64,000 nt of DNA from contig OZ022344.1 in assembly GCA_963989245.1 (NCBI GenBank), positions 7,790,610 through 7,854,609 on the forward strand. The letters are read 5' to 3'. Under the pieces are notes generated by a model. The model ran no database searches, was not told the DNA's origin, and saw only the letters and a list, made by a program, of their open reading frames with translations. Position 1 is the first letter of the stretch. Each line of letters starts with the position of its first letter. A program made the translations under genes and the position numbers. Of the stretch, positions 30,316-41,645 are shown piece after piece. The DNA comes from Nansenia antarctica. Taxonomy: Eukaryota > Chordata > Actinopteri > Argentiniformes > Microstomatidae.

Positions 30316-30453
30316 GCTGCATTCGTAATTTTGCTCTGAGAGCGCCGGAACGCACACTAGGTGCAACGTCATAAAGGGACCAAGTAATTTGATTGGACAA
30401 GAGGCATTCCATGAGTGGTGATCAGATTTCCAGAACGTATTTACGAACGCAGC
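30316..30453. repeat. Short inverted-repeat element
   Basis: GCTGCATTCGTAATTT at the left and ACGTATTTACGAACGCAGC at the right are inverted partners about 138 bp apart. It looks like a MITE but no TSD is clear. A minus-strand frame across 30070-30519 is not convincing. Confidence 0.45.
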
Positions 30454-30633
30454 ATCGATTATCGCTGTTTTGAAATTATCGCTGGTAGAATTGCGCCGCT
30501 CTTTTCCCATTGACATCATGGTGTCAAGTAATGTAAAGAAATGTGCTGAATTTAGATGCCCTTTTGTGTTTTCATGCAGGGATGTTCAAAGTATTTGACT
30601 TTCAACCAGGTATCTGATTCTGACCACCTGTAA

Positions 30634-30960
30634 TCATATTGTAATAAACCTCCTTGATGGGGTAGACCAAACCGGTCTACTGTCAGACCACAAGCACAGA
30701 GCACACAGACAATGACTTGAAATACAAAAGGGCCACTTTATTTTACAAGGCAGAGGACAGAGGTCGGAGCACACCACCACACGACACAGAGCTACAAAAA
30801 CCAATAGAAATACTTTATTCATCAACAATTCATAAGCCTCACAGCAGGTTATTAGTGGGCTGACCGGCCCTGCCAAGACCTATACCCCCCTCAAGCAGTC
30901 TATCCCAGTTAACCAGCGCATAAGGCACTTACCAGCGCAACAATTCACACCCCTGGATTA
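30634..30960 (-). repeat. LTR-like repeat, left copy
   Basis: Shares, with gaps, TTATTAGTGGGC...GACCGGCCCTGCCA...GACCTATA...AGTCTAT and an AATAAAGTA poly(A)-type motif (minus strand) with 32683-32900. Both are in the same orientation, one on each side of the minisatellite. Confidence 0.4.
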
Positions 30961-30994
30961 ACCAGCTATCATACAGAATAATTACACCCTATAA

Positions 30995-31902
30995 TATAGG
31001 CACACATGATTTCACCCTCTCACTAGGCACACATGATGTCACCCTCTCACTAGGCACACATGATTTCATCCTCTCACTAGGCACACATGATGTCACCCTC
31101 TCACTAGGCACACATGATTTCACCCTCTCACTAGGCACACATGATTTCACCCTCTCACTAGGCACACATGATTTCACCCTCTCACTAGGCACACATGATT
31201 TCACCCTCTCACTAGGCACACATGATTTCATCCTCTCACTAGGCACACATGATGTCATCCTCTCACTAGGCACACATGATGTCATCCTCTCACTAGGCAC
31301 ACATGATGTCATCCTCTCACTAGGCACACATGATTTCACCCTCTCACTAGGCACACATGATGTCACCCTCTCAGTAGGCACACATGATTTCACCCTCTCA
31401 CTAGGCACACATGATTTCACCCTCTCACTAGGCACACATGATTTCACCCTCTCACTAGGCACACATGATTTCACCCTCTCACTAGGCACACATGATTTCA
31501 TCCTCTCACTAGGCACACATGATGTCATCCTCTCACTAGGCACACATGATGTCATCCTCTCACTAGGCACACATGATGTCATCCTCTCACTAGGCACACA
31601 TGATTTCACCCTCTCACTAGGCACACATGATGTCACCCTCTCACTAGGCACACATGATTTCACCCTCTCACTAGGCACACATGATTTCACCCTCTCACTA
31701 GGCACACATGATTTCATCCTCTCACTAGGCACACATGACTTCACCCTCTCACTAGGCACACATGACTTCACCCTCTCACTAGGCACACATGATGTCATCC
31801 TCTCACTAGGCACACATGACTTCACCCTCTCACTAGGCACACATGATTTCATCCTCTCACTAGGCACACATGACTTCACCCTCTCACTAGGCACACATGA
31901 TT
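30995..31902 (-). repeat. 27-bp minisatellite, about 33 copies, with 270-bp higher-order period
   Basis: The unit TCACTAGGCACACATGATTT plus CACCCTC is repeated in one frame, so the minus strand reads VPSER(V/M)(K/T)SC 33 times without a stop. There is no ATG start, and I regard the frame as a by-product. Typing each unit by the two variable residues shows that units 10-19 (VT VK MT MT MT MK VK VK VK VK) recur exactly as units 20-29, a tenfold higher-order repeat. Confidence 0.97.
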
Positions 31903-32524
31903 AGGCTGCTTTGATTAACAGGTACGACCAGACTTCCTTTGACCAACCCGACAGCTCCCCCAGCCTCAGATCCCACCAATTAACCCCGCTGTTTTAGACT
32001 ATTTAAAAACCTACAAAAATCGAACAATCCCCCCCCCCCCCAAACACAGACACGGACAATAACAACACACAACATATATGTTAACATTAAAAAGGCACTT
32101 AACTTGCCCAGGTGGCAAGACCCTCCCCCGGGGTCTGCGCGTTGTGGCACCGTGTCGACTCGGCTCGTAGTGACGGAGCCGCCGGGGGACCCGTCGACAC
32201 AGTGCTGAACGTGGAACGCTCCTCAGTTGTTAGGAGCGCCGCAAACTGGAGTCGGAGAGTGGCTGTATGGCACCTAGTAGGTTTACCACAGTACCTTTGA
32301 TCAGCGTTCGTAAAGTTCTACTTTTCACCAAGGCACGCTGCAAGCGCCCCGTTGTCCAGCTGAAGCCCCGTAATATGGGATTGTAGTGCTGCACACCTGG
32401 ATTTTATAACGTTGTATTTGATAACGTTTATTCCGTTCTGCTTTTATTTGATAGTCGGGGTCTTATAGGGCTCTCCCAACCCGAGGTGCTCTCCGCGCTC
32501 TCTTCCTGCTGATTGCGCGATTTC

Positions 32525-32579
<55 letters not shown>

Positions 32580-32680
32580 CTCCGTAGTAGTATGCAGTTA
32601 TGGAATTTATTGTAATAAAGTTTATCTGGTAGGTATTAAACCTGGATAGGCTGAGAGCTGCTGCCACCACCTTTGTTTTA
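31903..32680. other. Internal region of the LTR-like structure
   Basis: No long ORF. Includes a GC-rich segment (32110-32300), a (GT)n tract (32527-32575) and, on the minus strand next to the right repeat, AAAACAAAGGTGGTGGCAGC, which resembles a primer-binding-site region. Confidence 0.35.
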
Positions 32681-32682
32681 CC

Positions 32683-32900
32683 GGTCTGGTCCGGATGTCA
32701 GAACCCTGAGAATACCACTCACACGACCACAGTGTACCAAAAAGATATATCACTTTATTTAATAAAATACAAGTTCAAGTTCATCAGCTCTGCGCGGGTT
32801 ACTAGTGGGCCGCTAGGAGACCGGCCCTACCACGACCTATCCACCCACCACACAGTCTGTTCCCCCCCCCGGGCAGCCCTCGCTCGGGAGCGGAGCGGAG
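32683..32900 (-). repeat. LTR-like repeat, right copy
   Basis: Diverged partner of 30634-30960, with TTAAATAAAGTG (minus strand) as poly(A)-signal-like motif and CTGACA near the inner edge. If these are LTRs the element is non-autonomous, since no gag or pol is seen. Confidence 0.4.
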
Positions 32901-33171
32901 CGAATTACGTGTGAAATTAGCATGCTAGCAGGTGTTTTCATATAAAATGTTATATATTATATAGCTGACTAGTGAGCCTGCATCAACCGTAATGCTATTC
33001 AAGTGCAAGAAGATTACATTTGTCTTCGCAGTTTAAGATACACACATTAATCTGCTGCGGTAGTAAACACAGCGCAGTAGAATGACGTCACAGGCGGTCA
33101 GATATTGGCCCTAGTTTGGAACGCACGTCGAACGTTCGAACGATTAGCAAACGATTAGCAAGAGCGTTCGA

Positions 33172-33543
33172 ATGATTAGGCCGTTGATGGCCCTGCCAGG
33201 ATTTGGCAGTGCCAGGTTTTGGCATGACAGAACCAGTATCCAGCAGCACCTTGATGCGATTGACCAGAGCCAACAAGCATATCTTCTAGCAGTGGGGACC
33301 AGGAGGAGCATCATCCATGCGTACTTCATCATCCTGGACAAGCGAGCCTTGCCGTGCAAGTCAACAAGTGCTCTTGGTGCCTTCGATGAGCTGTTCAAGA
33401 CTCACTTCGTTTTTTGTACTGCTTACAATACATCTCTGCGCAGCATGTACACCTTTATCCAGACAACTGTGTACAACATAGACATAGGTAAGGTGAAGGA
33501 AACTCCAAGGGTTGCTGAGCTTAGAGCCAAACTCCTGCACTAA
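33172..33543 (+). pseudogene. C-terminal part of SAMD3-like fish multi-copy ORF
   Basis: 123-codon frame ending ELRAKLLH-stop, with SIIHAYFIILDKRALPCKST, GAFDELFKTHFVFCTAYNTS and TTVYNIDIGKVKETPRVAEL. From memory this is the C-terminus of abundant fish proteins annotated as SAMD3-like. The N-terminal domains are absent here: the piece starts in AT-rich DNA with an inverted AACGTTCGAACG motif. It lies 23 bp ahead of, and on the same strand as, a C2H2 ORF, a pairing I believe recurs in other fish, suggesting a two-gene mobile element. Function unknown. Confidence 0.55.
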
Positions 33544-33566
33544 TGCCTTAGAGGTAAACTGCACTG

Positions 33567-36120
33567 ATGCCTGTTATATGTTTTGTTTGCCATGCTACTC
33601 ATGGAAGTACCAACTTGCTTGTGAGGCATCTCAAGTTGGTACATGGAATGTGCCCTGGTAGAACTCTTAGACTAAAATGTGGTCAAGCAGATTGTTGTCG
33701 TGTATTTGGTACCTTTTCAGGCTTTAGGAAGCATTTGAACAAGACACATGCAGGAGACTGTCCAATTTTGTTAAACGCTAACTTTGATGCTAATGCAGAT
33801 AATCCAGCTATTGATAATCAGCCAAGTAATGTTGATTTGCCTTCCAATTCTAGTTGTAGCCATGTTGTACCAATATGTAACAAGAATGTACATGAAATGT
33901 GTGCATCTGCTATTGCACAACTGCAGGCTGCAGGTGTAGGTCAAAACACTGTAAATAGTTTTCTTCAATGGAAGAAGTTGTTGAAGAGATACAGGGTCAA
34001 GTTAAAGACGCAGCTACATTATCTTCAAACGACCCAGAAAGTGTAAGAAAAATCGAACAGTCTTTTCAGAATATTAAAAATCCTTTCACATCGTTGAATT
34101 CAGTATCAAAACGAAGTGCTTATTTTAGACAAAAATGGGGAACAGTTCAACCAGTTGAGAAAGTCATTGGCGTTAGATTTGACAATAGAAGAAATAAAAC
34201 AACTGGAACTTATGATCAAAGAGTCATAACTGATAAATGTACTTATGTTCCAATTCTCGAGACATTGCAGTCAATTTTTAAGAACCCAAACACAAGTGGC
34301 ATGTTTCACTCAGAGCATGATTCTAAAGATGGAGTTTACTATGATTTGGAAGATGGACTATATATGAAGAGACATCCTCTCTTTTCTAAAGAGAAAGTCA
34401 GTACAAATTCAGCTTTTTTACGATGACTTTGAGATAGCTAATCCATTGGGATCAAAGAAGGGTATTCACAAGTTGGGGGGTATATATTTTACTTTGAGAA
34501 ATTTCCCACCAAAGTTTAATTCAATGTTGGTAAATATACACTTATGTGCACTCTTTTATACCCAGCCAGGACCTTAAAACCTATGGCTTTGATTCCATTC
34601 TTGAGCCAATAGTAAGCGATTTGAAAGTACTTGAGACTGAGGGTATTGCAGTTCCGTTTTTCAGTGGTCATATACATGGCAGTATTGTCCAAGTAACTGG
34701 AGATAATCTCGGTATACATTGCCTGTTTGGTTTTGTGGAATCATTTAGTGCTCGTTAGTGCTGCCGTTTTTGTCTCACTGAGAAAGGGGATTTTCAAACT
34801 GTGTTCTCTGAGGATGACCCAAGAGTGACTTTACGGACACACGCACTCAGACCATTGTCAAACTGTGCAGTCAAACCCAACAACACCTCGTGTACGGTGT
34901 GAAGGCTGCTTGCTTACTGAACTCTCTGCAGTATTTCAATACTACTGAACATTTTTCGGTTGATATAATGCATGACATTTTAGAAGAAGAGTTGCGCAAT
35001 TTGAGGTAAAACTTGTGTTACAGTATATACAAGCCAACTTTGTAACTGCAAAAGAGGTGTACAGTAGAATTCATTCATTTAACTATGGGTACACAGAGAG
35101 GAGGAATCGTCCACCTGCAGTCAAATTGGATGATGGGAGCAATGATTTGGGCCTAAATGCTACTCAGACTTGGTGTCTTCTCCGTAATTTGCCATTGATA
35201 TTTGGGGATCTGGTACAGGAAGGTGATAAATATTGGCAGCTGCTTCTCTTACTACTACAGATAGTAAATATAGGGCCGGTTTCAGAGACAAGGCTTAAGC
35301 CTAGTCCTGGACTAAATCACACTTTCAATGTAAAATCTCCATTGAAGATGTTTTTTAGTCTAGGATTAGGCTTAAGCCTTGTCTGTGAAACCGGCCCATA
35401 GATAGTGTTTTCTCCTATTCTAACAGAGGGTATGACTATCTATCTTAAACACTTAATAGCTGAACATCATAGGCTTTTCAAGTATTTGTTTCCTGATAGA
35501 AATCTCTTACCGAAACACCACTTCATGATACATTATCCTCGTTGTATACGGAATATTGGGCCCATTCTTCACTCATGGTGTATGCGCTATGAGGCTAAAC
35601 ACTTTCTTTAAAAAGCAACTGAAGAGTTTTAAGAATGTCACTATGACCTTAGCCAACAAACACCAAAATTACATGGCATATAATTGGGAAACATTCAGCC
35701 AGGATAGATAAACTATAGGTCCAGGAAAGATGTCAAGGGTCAATGACCCGATTGCTGTCAAGTTGAATGTCTCAGTGCACACATATGTTTTGTCAGTTAA
35801 ATGGGTGAAGTACCATGGTACAGAATATCGTCTTGATTTGGTCATGTGGTGAATTTGTCAGTGAAATGCCAGTATTTTACCAAATTAAGGATATTGTTGT
35901 GAAAGAGGAGACTGTTTTTTTGGTTGGGTCAGCTCTTGAAACCATATGTTTTGATGATCATATGCATGCATTTAACGTTGTTTTGAAGCAAAGTCCACCA
36001 TGCAAGGTATTTCATGTGAGTGACATCATGTACCACAAACCTTTTGATCTGCTCATGTCATATGGAGCAAGGGATTCTTTTGACTACATTGTCCCCTACT
36101 GTCAGTTGATAACAGTTTAA
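33567..36120 (+). pseudogene. C2H2 zinc-finger ORF of an unnamed fish element, decayed
   Basis: ATG 33567 begins two C2H2 fingers (CFVCHATHGSTNLLVRHLKL-VH; CGQADCCRVFGTFSGFRKHL-NKTH). Later blocks in changing frames: EEIQGQVKDAATLSS (33968), RKIEQSFQNIKNPF, YDDFEIANPLGSKKGIHKLG (34425), LEPIVSDLKVLETEGI, QVTGDNLGIHCLFGF (34690), CCRFCLTEKGDFQTVF (34765), FNYGYTERRNRPPAVK (35080), TQTWCLLRNLPLIFGDLV, TEGMTIYLKHLIAEHH (35420), HHFMIHYPRC, YHKPFDLLMSYGA (36030), stop near 36120. Frameshifts occur near 33965, 34420 and 34760, with stops around 34910-35010, and a MITE is inserted at 35273. I recall near-identical uncharacterised proteins in many teleosts. No catalytic motif recognised; not functional here. 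Confidence 0.65.
35273..35397. mobile_element. 125-bp palindromic MITE in the C2H2 pseudogene
   Basis: The ends GGGCCGGTTTCAGAGACAAG and the matching inverted right end (CTTGTCTGTGAAACCGGCCC) extend to about 45 bp, including GGCTTAAGCCTAGTC. Flanked by ATA on both sides (35270-35272, 35398-35400). Interrupts the frame just after LLLLQIVNI. Confidence 0.88.
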
Positions 36121-36423
36121 GTAAAAGGTGGACATCCTGAGTTTCAGCCCTGGCTAAAAGCTATGGACAAATTCTTTCTTTTTATTTATTTTTTGTCTGT
36201 CCATAGAAACCAAAATGATTATTTTATTTACTTTTAAATTGGTCGGTGCGATTTGTATAGGCCTATAGGTCCAATGTTATGTTTGAATTGTTTGTTCTTA
36301 AATAAACATTTTAAGAACATATTTTAATGTTTTAAACATTTTTCTTGAATGTATTGTGAATTCTTGATGTGAAGTGCTTTGATTTCCATTTACAAGGGAG
36401 ATAGTAATTACATTGTAATTTAC

Positions 36424-36795
36424 AACACTGGACAGAGTTAAAACACATGTTTACACTAATAAGAATCACCCCAGATCAACACTAGTGAGTAATTACATTA
36501 ACACTGGACAGAGTTAAAACCCATTTTTACACTAATAAGTCACCTCAGATCAGCACTAGTGAGTAATTACATTAACACTGGACAGAGTTAAAACCCATTT
36601 TTACACTAGTAAGAGTCACCTCAGATCAGCACTAGTGAGTAATTACATTAACACTGGACAGAGTTAAAACCCATTTTTACACTAGTAAGAGTCACCTCAG
36701 ATCAGCACTAGTGAGTAATTACATTAACACTGGACAGAGTTAAAACCCATTTTTACACTAGTAAGAGTCACCTCAGATCAGCACTAGTGAGTGTC
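36424..36795 (+). repeat. 76-bp tandem repeat, about five copies
   Basis: Unit begins ACATTAACACTGGACAGAGT and ends CAGCACTAGTGAGTAATT. Copies are 90% or more alike, and the first is shorter. Confidence 0.95.
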
Positions 36796-36817
36796 AATAT
36801 AACACGTGAAAAGGAGA

Positions 36818-36882
36818 GAGAGAGTATGAGAGATCAGCTCGGCATGATGGCCATAGAGCTGGAGAAAGCTCAGAAAAAGGTA
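36818..36882 (+). other. Possible short coding exon (weak)
   Basis: Open segment reading ERESMRDQLGMMAIELEKAQ-KK before a consensus donor AAAAAG/GTAAGCC; coiled-coil-like composition. A polypyrimidine tract and CAG acceptor follow at 37036, with a 13-bp remnant before the L2 fragment. I cannot name the gene. Confidence 0.25.
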
Positions 36883-37052
36883 AGCCTACAGTACAGGCAC
36901 TTCAATTAATAATTGGACTTATTGACATAATTTAATTGAAAACAGGTCAAAAAGAGTTGATCGTCATGTTATGAAGCCTGAAGTTGTTGTCATTGTGTGG
37001 TTTTGTATTTTTATATCATATCTGTTGTTGTTTCAGTCAAATTAAATTGCCA

Positions 37053-37402
37053 TTAAAGGCCCGCCACAGGCTCAGTTTCTTCCCCTCAGCCGCCAGGCTG
37101 CTAAATGACTCTGGCTTCCCCCTCCCCCCGCCTCCAAGCCTGCCCAGGACTGAACATGCACTGGACCTTGAATAACTCTGCACTGCACTTTATATACAGC
37201 ACTATCCATGCACTGTCTGTCCTGTGTTGTCCTGTTTTTGCCTGTTTTTGCATTTGTATTTGTACTTGTTTTGTTCATGTAGCCTATATGTGAAAAAAGC
37301 ATAAATGCACCTTCTGTAAATGTCAAAACAAATTCCTATATGTGTCAAGCATAATGGCAATAAATGTTATCTGAATCTGAATCTGAATCTGAATCTGAAT
37401 CT
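37053..37402 (+). mobile_element. L2-type LINE 3'-end fragment
   Basis: Starts AAGGCCCGCCACAGGCTCAG (C-terminal codons KARHRLSFFPSAARLLNDSG), continues through the 3' UTR and ends with five ATCTGA units. Same family as the fragments at 25698 and 40048. Confidence 0.9.
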
Positions 37403-37833
37403 GAGAGGATCCTTTAAATTCATCAAGACAAAGACCAGGACAGGCCTGACAAGAAAGTGAATGACAGAAAAGACAGAGGGAAGAAAAAGGAGTCCTGCTA
37501 AGGATGATCGTTATCCTTCTTATTAACTATTTTCAAACCCTCTCCACCATCCCCTTCCCCCTTAGTGTGTACTTTTTATGACCACACTTGGATTCTCCTT
37601 AAAGCCTTATTATTGCATTCTCTGCCAAATATATTGACAGATAAATAAACTTTTGATTATTTCCTAAACACCATGACTGAAGTACTATGTTTATAATACA
37701 CCCACTCATTCAAGTTCACGTTGTTCTAGTAGTTCAGTGAAACCATATAAGATATAGTGAAACAATCAATATATCACAATTATTGCATTTGTAGGCAAAT
37801 CATTTCTTAGGCCTATTTCAAATTTGCAATTGG

Positions 37834-38290
37834 AATGGAATGGACTTTATTTGTCATTGCTACAGTACAGGTACCAAACAACGAAATTTAGGAGGGGCGG
37901 CTCCCCTGGTGTTAGGAAAGGAAAAAGAAAACACATTTTAGAAAAAGCATAGATGCATAAAATCACAAGAAGGTAAGGAGCTGGTTTACATCAATAAAGG
38001 CTATGTACACAATCCACTGTACTATACTGCACAGATAGTCAACTAGGGTTGTCATATTGCACAAAGAGTATTTTTTCACATTATTTTAAAGTGTCACAGT
38101 TTGCAGGCTAGAAAATGTACATGTTTGTGCCTCAGCACTAGCTGCCATACAATCCGTCCGGACTGTCCTGGGCCCAGAACTTAGGCCTTTTCTGTGTTCA
38201 GGGCCTTGACGGCCCTGTGGTAGAAGCAGTCCTTCAGTCTGTTTGTCTTAGCGGCCGGGGTCCTGTACCTCCTGTTCGAGGGTAGCTTGA
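37834..38290 (-). mobile_element. Non-LTR LINE 3' end
   Basis: On the minus strand the C-terminal frame reads LPSNRRYRTPAAKTNRLKDC and FYHRAVKALN (38275-38200), then a 3' UTR ending ...CAAATAAAGTCCATTCCATT near 37834. This is the usual finish of fish L2/Rex-like elements. Confidence 0.65.
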
Positions 38291-38626
38291 CAAAGTGTAT
38301 CCCCTGTCATTGTTGATGTGAACAAGTACTCTGATGACACTAGGATTCATGCACTCTATGTTTCCCATCCTCTCTTTCTGAATCTGACATAGGATGCAAC
38401 CGGTTTGGGATATCTTGCCCAGCACCAACTATTTGATCAGGTGGGTCAAATAAAATGTTATTAACATAGCATATTTCGTACAAACAAGCAATACAGTGCA
38501 CTTTACAATAAAAACAAAGAGAATTTGGCACGATAGTAACTGGAGTTGGTAGTACATCAGTGCTCCAAATTTCATGATTATTATTTGCATTGATAGTCAA
38601 TAAAAATATATTCTGGAAAATGCAAG

Positions 38627-39314
38627 GTACCAGAACTGAAAGAAGACATTTGTATCCCTGACTACTGCTGTCTTGGTGAGGGAGATGAAGATGACATCAC
38701 CATCAATGCTTGGTTTGGTCCAGGAGGTACGGTGTCACCTCTTCATCAAGATCCTCAACAGAACTTCTTGGCCCAGGTGAGTCTTACACATGTCCACAGG
38801 GAAGGGAAGGGAAGGGAAGGAGACTCCTGACAGAAGAGATTTTGTGACTGCATTTTCCCTTTTGTGCAACAGGTGGTTGGGAAAAGGTACATACGTCTGT
38901 ACTCCCCAGAGGACACTGAGAAACTCTACCCTCACCAATCACAGCTCCTACACAACACCAGTCAGTCCTTTTTTTATTTTTATGTCTTATGTATAAAGGT
39001 CTCCAAAGTCTAGGTCTTCAAGTCTAGTTATGCATTCTACCAGTTCTAATCCCTAACATGTTAGCTCTCTGGTACATGTTAGGGATTTGTTCTGAACAGG
39101 GAAGAGGCCTGAAATATGTCATTTACAGTATATGCTTTCTTCAATACAGGTGGAGGTAGAGAGTCCAGATGTAGTGCGGTTCCCAGAGTTTGTAAATGCT
39201 CCTTACCTAGAATGTGTGCTGTGGCCTGGGGATGTCCTGTTCATCCCAGTGAAGCACTGGCATTATGTGCGTTCTTTGGAGATCAGCTTCTCCGTGAGCT
39301 TCTGGTGGTCATGA
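38627..39314 (+). CDS. kdm8: KDM8/JMJD5, last three exons (JmjC dioxygenase)
   Basis: Exons 38627-38776 (50 codons, donor CAG/GTGAGT), 38873-38965 (31 codons, acceptor GTGCAACAG) and 39150-39314 (54 codons plus TGA, acceptor AATACAG) read in one phase and match vertebrate KDM8: VPELKEDICIPDYCCLGEGD, INAWFGPGGTVSPLHQDPQQ-NF, KRYIRLYSPEDTEKLYPH, and VLFIPVKHWHYVRSLEISFS-VSFWWS at the C-terminus. HQD supplies the Fe(II) His/Asp pair and the His of KHWHYV the third ligand, so the catalytic site is conserved. KDM8 is a nuclear 2-oxoglutarate oxygenase acting on histones and arginyl hydroxylation targets. Oddity: exon 2 ends ...CAG followed by TCCTT, not GT. One missing G would explain it. Earlier exons lie outside the window or are not recognisable. 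Confidence 0.9.
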
Positions 39315-39860
39315 TCCAGAGCAGAACAAAGCTTTTATTTTTAAAAACAAAATGGCATTTGGGTAAAAAAAACAAAAAAAACATTGCGATGTTCTTCATG
39401 ACCATTTTCTGTAGGCTATTTCTGCAGTGGTCTTGCTGATTGTACTATTCTAGTATGTTTCTCTTGTCCAGATGTGGGGAAATGTAATTAAGTAAAAAAT
39501 AAAAAATATATTGATTATGCCTGTTCTTTAATTGATTCTTTTTCATGCCCTCTGGGTTTCACTCACCAAATAGCATTCGTAATATCACACTTCTTGTGTT
39601 TGGAGTCTGCTATTGGTGTCTGTCAACATGAGGAGCAAAGTGGTGTCAATGAAAGTCATTGAAACCATTATGAGGCTGAAATCTATAAGAAACTAACCAA
39701 AACCGTAGACTTACCAAAATCAAGTTAAGTTTAACATCATTAAAAAAAACAGAAAGCACTGGTGAGCTCAGTAAGATAATATCACCATAATTAAGAAAAG
39801 AAAAACACAAGTGAAGTGGACTACCATCCGCAGAATACGTCACGAGCCGAGCTAAAGGCT
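39315..39860. other. KDM8 3' UTR and flank
   Basis: AATAAA-like motifs in AAGTAAAAAATAAAAAATA near 39490 could end the KDM8 transcript. Nothing else recognised. Confidence 0.45.
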
Positions 39861-39863
39861 TCA

Positions 39864-39940
39864 CTGCAAGGTGCAAACCCCTAACCCTAACACTGCAAGG
39901 TGCAAACCCCTAACCCTAACACTGCAAGGTGCAAACCACT
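39864..39940 (+). repeat. 28-bp tandem repeat with CCCTAACCCTAAC
   Basis: Three partial units of CACTGCAAGGTGCAAACC plus CCTAACCCTAA; a short telomere-like motif inside a tandem repeat. Confidence 0.8.
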
Positions 39941-39944
39941 AGTT

Positions 39945-41645
39945 ATCTTCAAAAAGGATGAGGTTAGTTTGCAACAACAACAAAAAGTGCCTGAAAGACT
40001 GCAGAGGTCTGGAAAACGGTCTTGTGGACAGATGAGTATTATCATTTATACAAGAGCATTTCCAGCTCCAGGACCACCAGCACGGGCTCCCCGCAGGGCT
40101 GCGTCCTGTCTCCAGCACTATTCTCCCTCTACACCAACAGCTGTGTCTCCCGCCACCCCTCGGTCAAGCTCCTGAAGTTTGCAGACGACACCACCCTGGT
40201 GGGCCTCATCTCCGGGGGGGACGAATCTGCCTACAGGGGTGAGATCGAGGGGCTGCAGAGATGGTGCAGCTTAAACAATCTGGAGCTAAATGCTCTAAAA
40301 ACAGTGGAGATGGTGGTGGACTTCGGAAGGAAAGCAGCCCTGCCCCCTCCCATCACGCTGGGAGGTACCCCGGTGGCCTCCGTGGAGTCATGCCGCTTTC
40401 TAGGCATGACCATCTCCCGGGACCTAAAGTGGGAGCAGAACACCGAGGTCCTCACAAAGAAGGCCCAGAAGAGGATGTTCTTCCTCCGGCAGCTGAGGAA
40501 ACTCAGGCTGCCGAGGTCCATGATGGTCCAGTTCTACACGGCCATCATAGAATCCATCCTCACCCACTCCATCATCACCTGGTTCCCTGCTGCAACGACC
40601 AAGGACAAGGCCAAGTTGCAGCGGGTGCGACGTTCAGCAGAGAGGGTGATCGGCTGTCCCTTGCCCTCCCTCAACTCCCTGCATGACACCAGGGCTCTGA
40701 GGAGGGCAAGGAAGATCATGGCTGACCCCTTCCACCCCGGCCACGGCCTCCTCACCCTGCTTCCCTCTGGAAGAAGGTTGCGGCTGCCTAAGGCACTTAA
40801 GGCCCGCCACAGGCTCAGCTTCTACCCCTCAGCCGCCAGGCTGTTAAATGACTCTGGCTTCCCCCCCCCCCCCCCGCCCCCAAGTCTGCCCAGGACTGAA
40901 CTGGACTCTGTAAAAAAAAAACTCTGCACTGCACTTTACTTTATACCGCACTATCCAATGCACTGTTGTCTGTCCTGTGTTGTTGTTGTGTGGTCCTGTT
41001 TTTTTGATATGTGAAAAAAGTATAAACGCACTTGCTGTGGTGACGAAGCAAATTCCTATATGTGTAACGCATAGTGGCAATAAACGTTATCTCAATCTCA
41101 ATCTCTCAATCATGTACCAGAGTGATTGCAAGTGGAAAGTTTGGAGAGAAAAAAGGATCTGTACAGCATACCACCTCATCTGTGATGGTGGAGGGAGTGC
41201 TATGGTTTGGGAATGTATAGCTGCCACAAAAAGCGTTCTTGACTGGCCAAGTCAATCTTCAGATTTAAATCCCATTGAACATGCATTTAATTTCTTGATA
41301 AGATTTTAGGCAAAAAGTTCTAAAACCCCCTGGTGGGGTCGTTGGGTCGCAGACTGCTGGCAGTTATTGAATTGCCATTGTCAACCAAACATTCATACTT
41401 AATTTGGACATTATATGATGTTTATAATACATTATATTTCCAATACTTTAAGAGCCCTGAAATGGGGGGGGGGGGGGGGGGTTATGTTAAAAAAAATGGT
41501 GAATCCAACCTGAAAAACACAACATTGAATTAAAGCTGAGTCTTTACTTTGGCCCCATAGTTATTGTTTGATTTCACCTGTTGGGAGTATAGAACTAAAC
41601 AAAGACAAAATGCTTCCTCTTTCCAATTCTTATGGAGGGCACTGT
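39945..41645 (+). pseudogene. Tc1-like element split by an L2 fragment
   Basis: The left part (to about 40047) reads ERLQRSGKRSCGQ in one frame but VWKTVLWTDE in another, the conserved block of Tc1 transposases before the first D. The right part (41108-41310) gives YQSDCKWKVWREKR, DGGGSAMVWECIAA, LDWPSQSSDLNPIEHAF (E of the DDE triad). The end TACAGTGCCCTCCATAAG (reverse complement, 41620-41645) matches the TIR-like repeat at 47734. Degenerate and inactive. Confidence 0.75.
40048..41106 (+). mobile_element. 5'-truncated L2-type LINE with RT C-terminal half
   Basis: Frame 40022-41014 carries GSPQGCVLSPALFSLYTN, KLLKFADDTTLVGLI (catalytic DD), VESCRFLGMTISRDLKWE, FYTAIIESILTHSIITWFPA and LLPSGRRLRLPKALKARHR. 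The 3' UTR ends in ATCTCA repeats near 41085-41106, a variant of the ATCTGA tail of its relatives. A poly-C tract (40861-40876) shifts the extreme C-terminus. Upstream RT and endonuclease are missing. Confidence 0.9.

Noticed and set aside
30989..31894. 301-codon repetitive ORF as a real protein
   Set aside because: It starts at GTG, consists only of the 27-bp minisatellite and lacks non-repeat flanking coding sequence.
30995..31902. CRISPR array
   Set aside because: Direct tandem units without spacers in a eukaryotic genome; it is a minisatellite.
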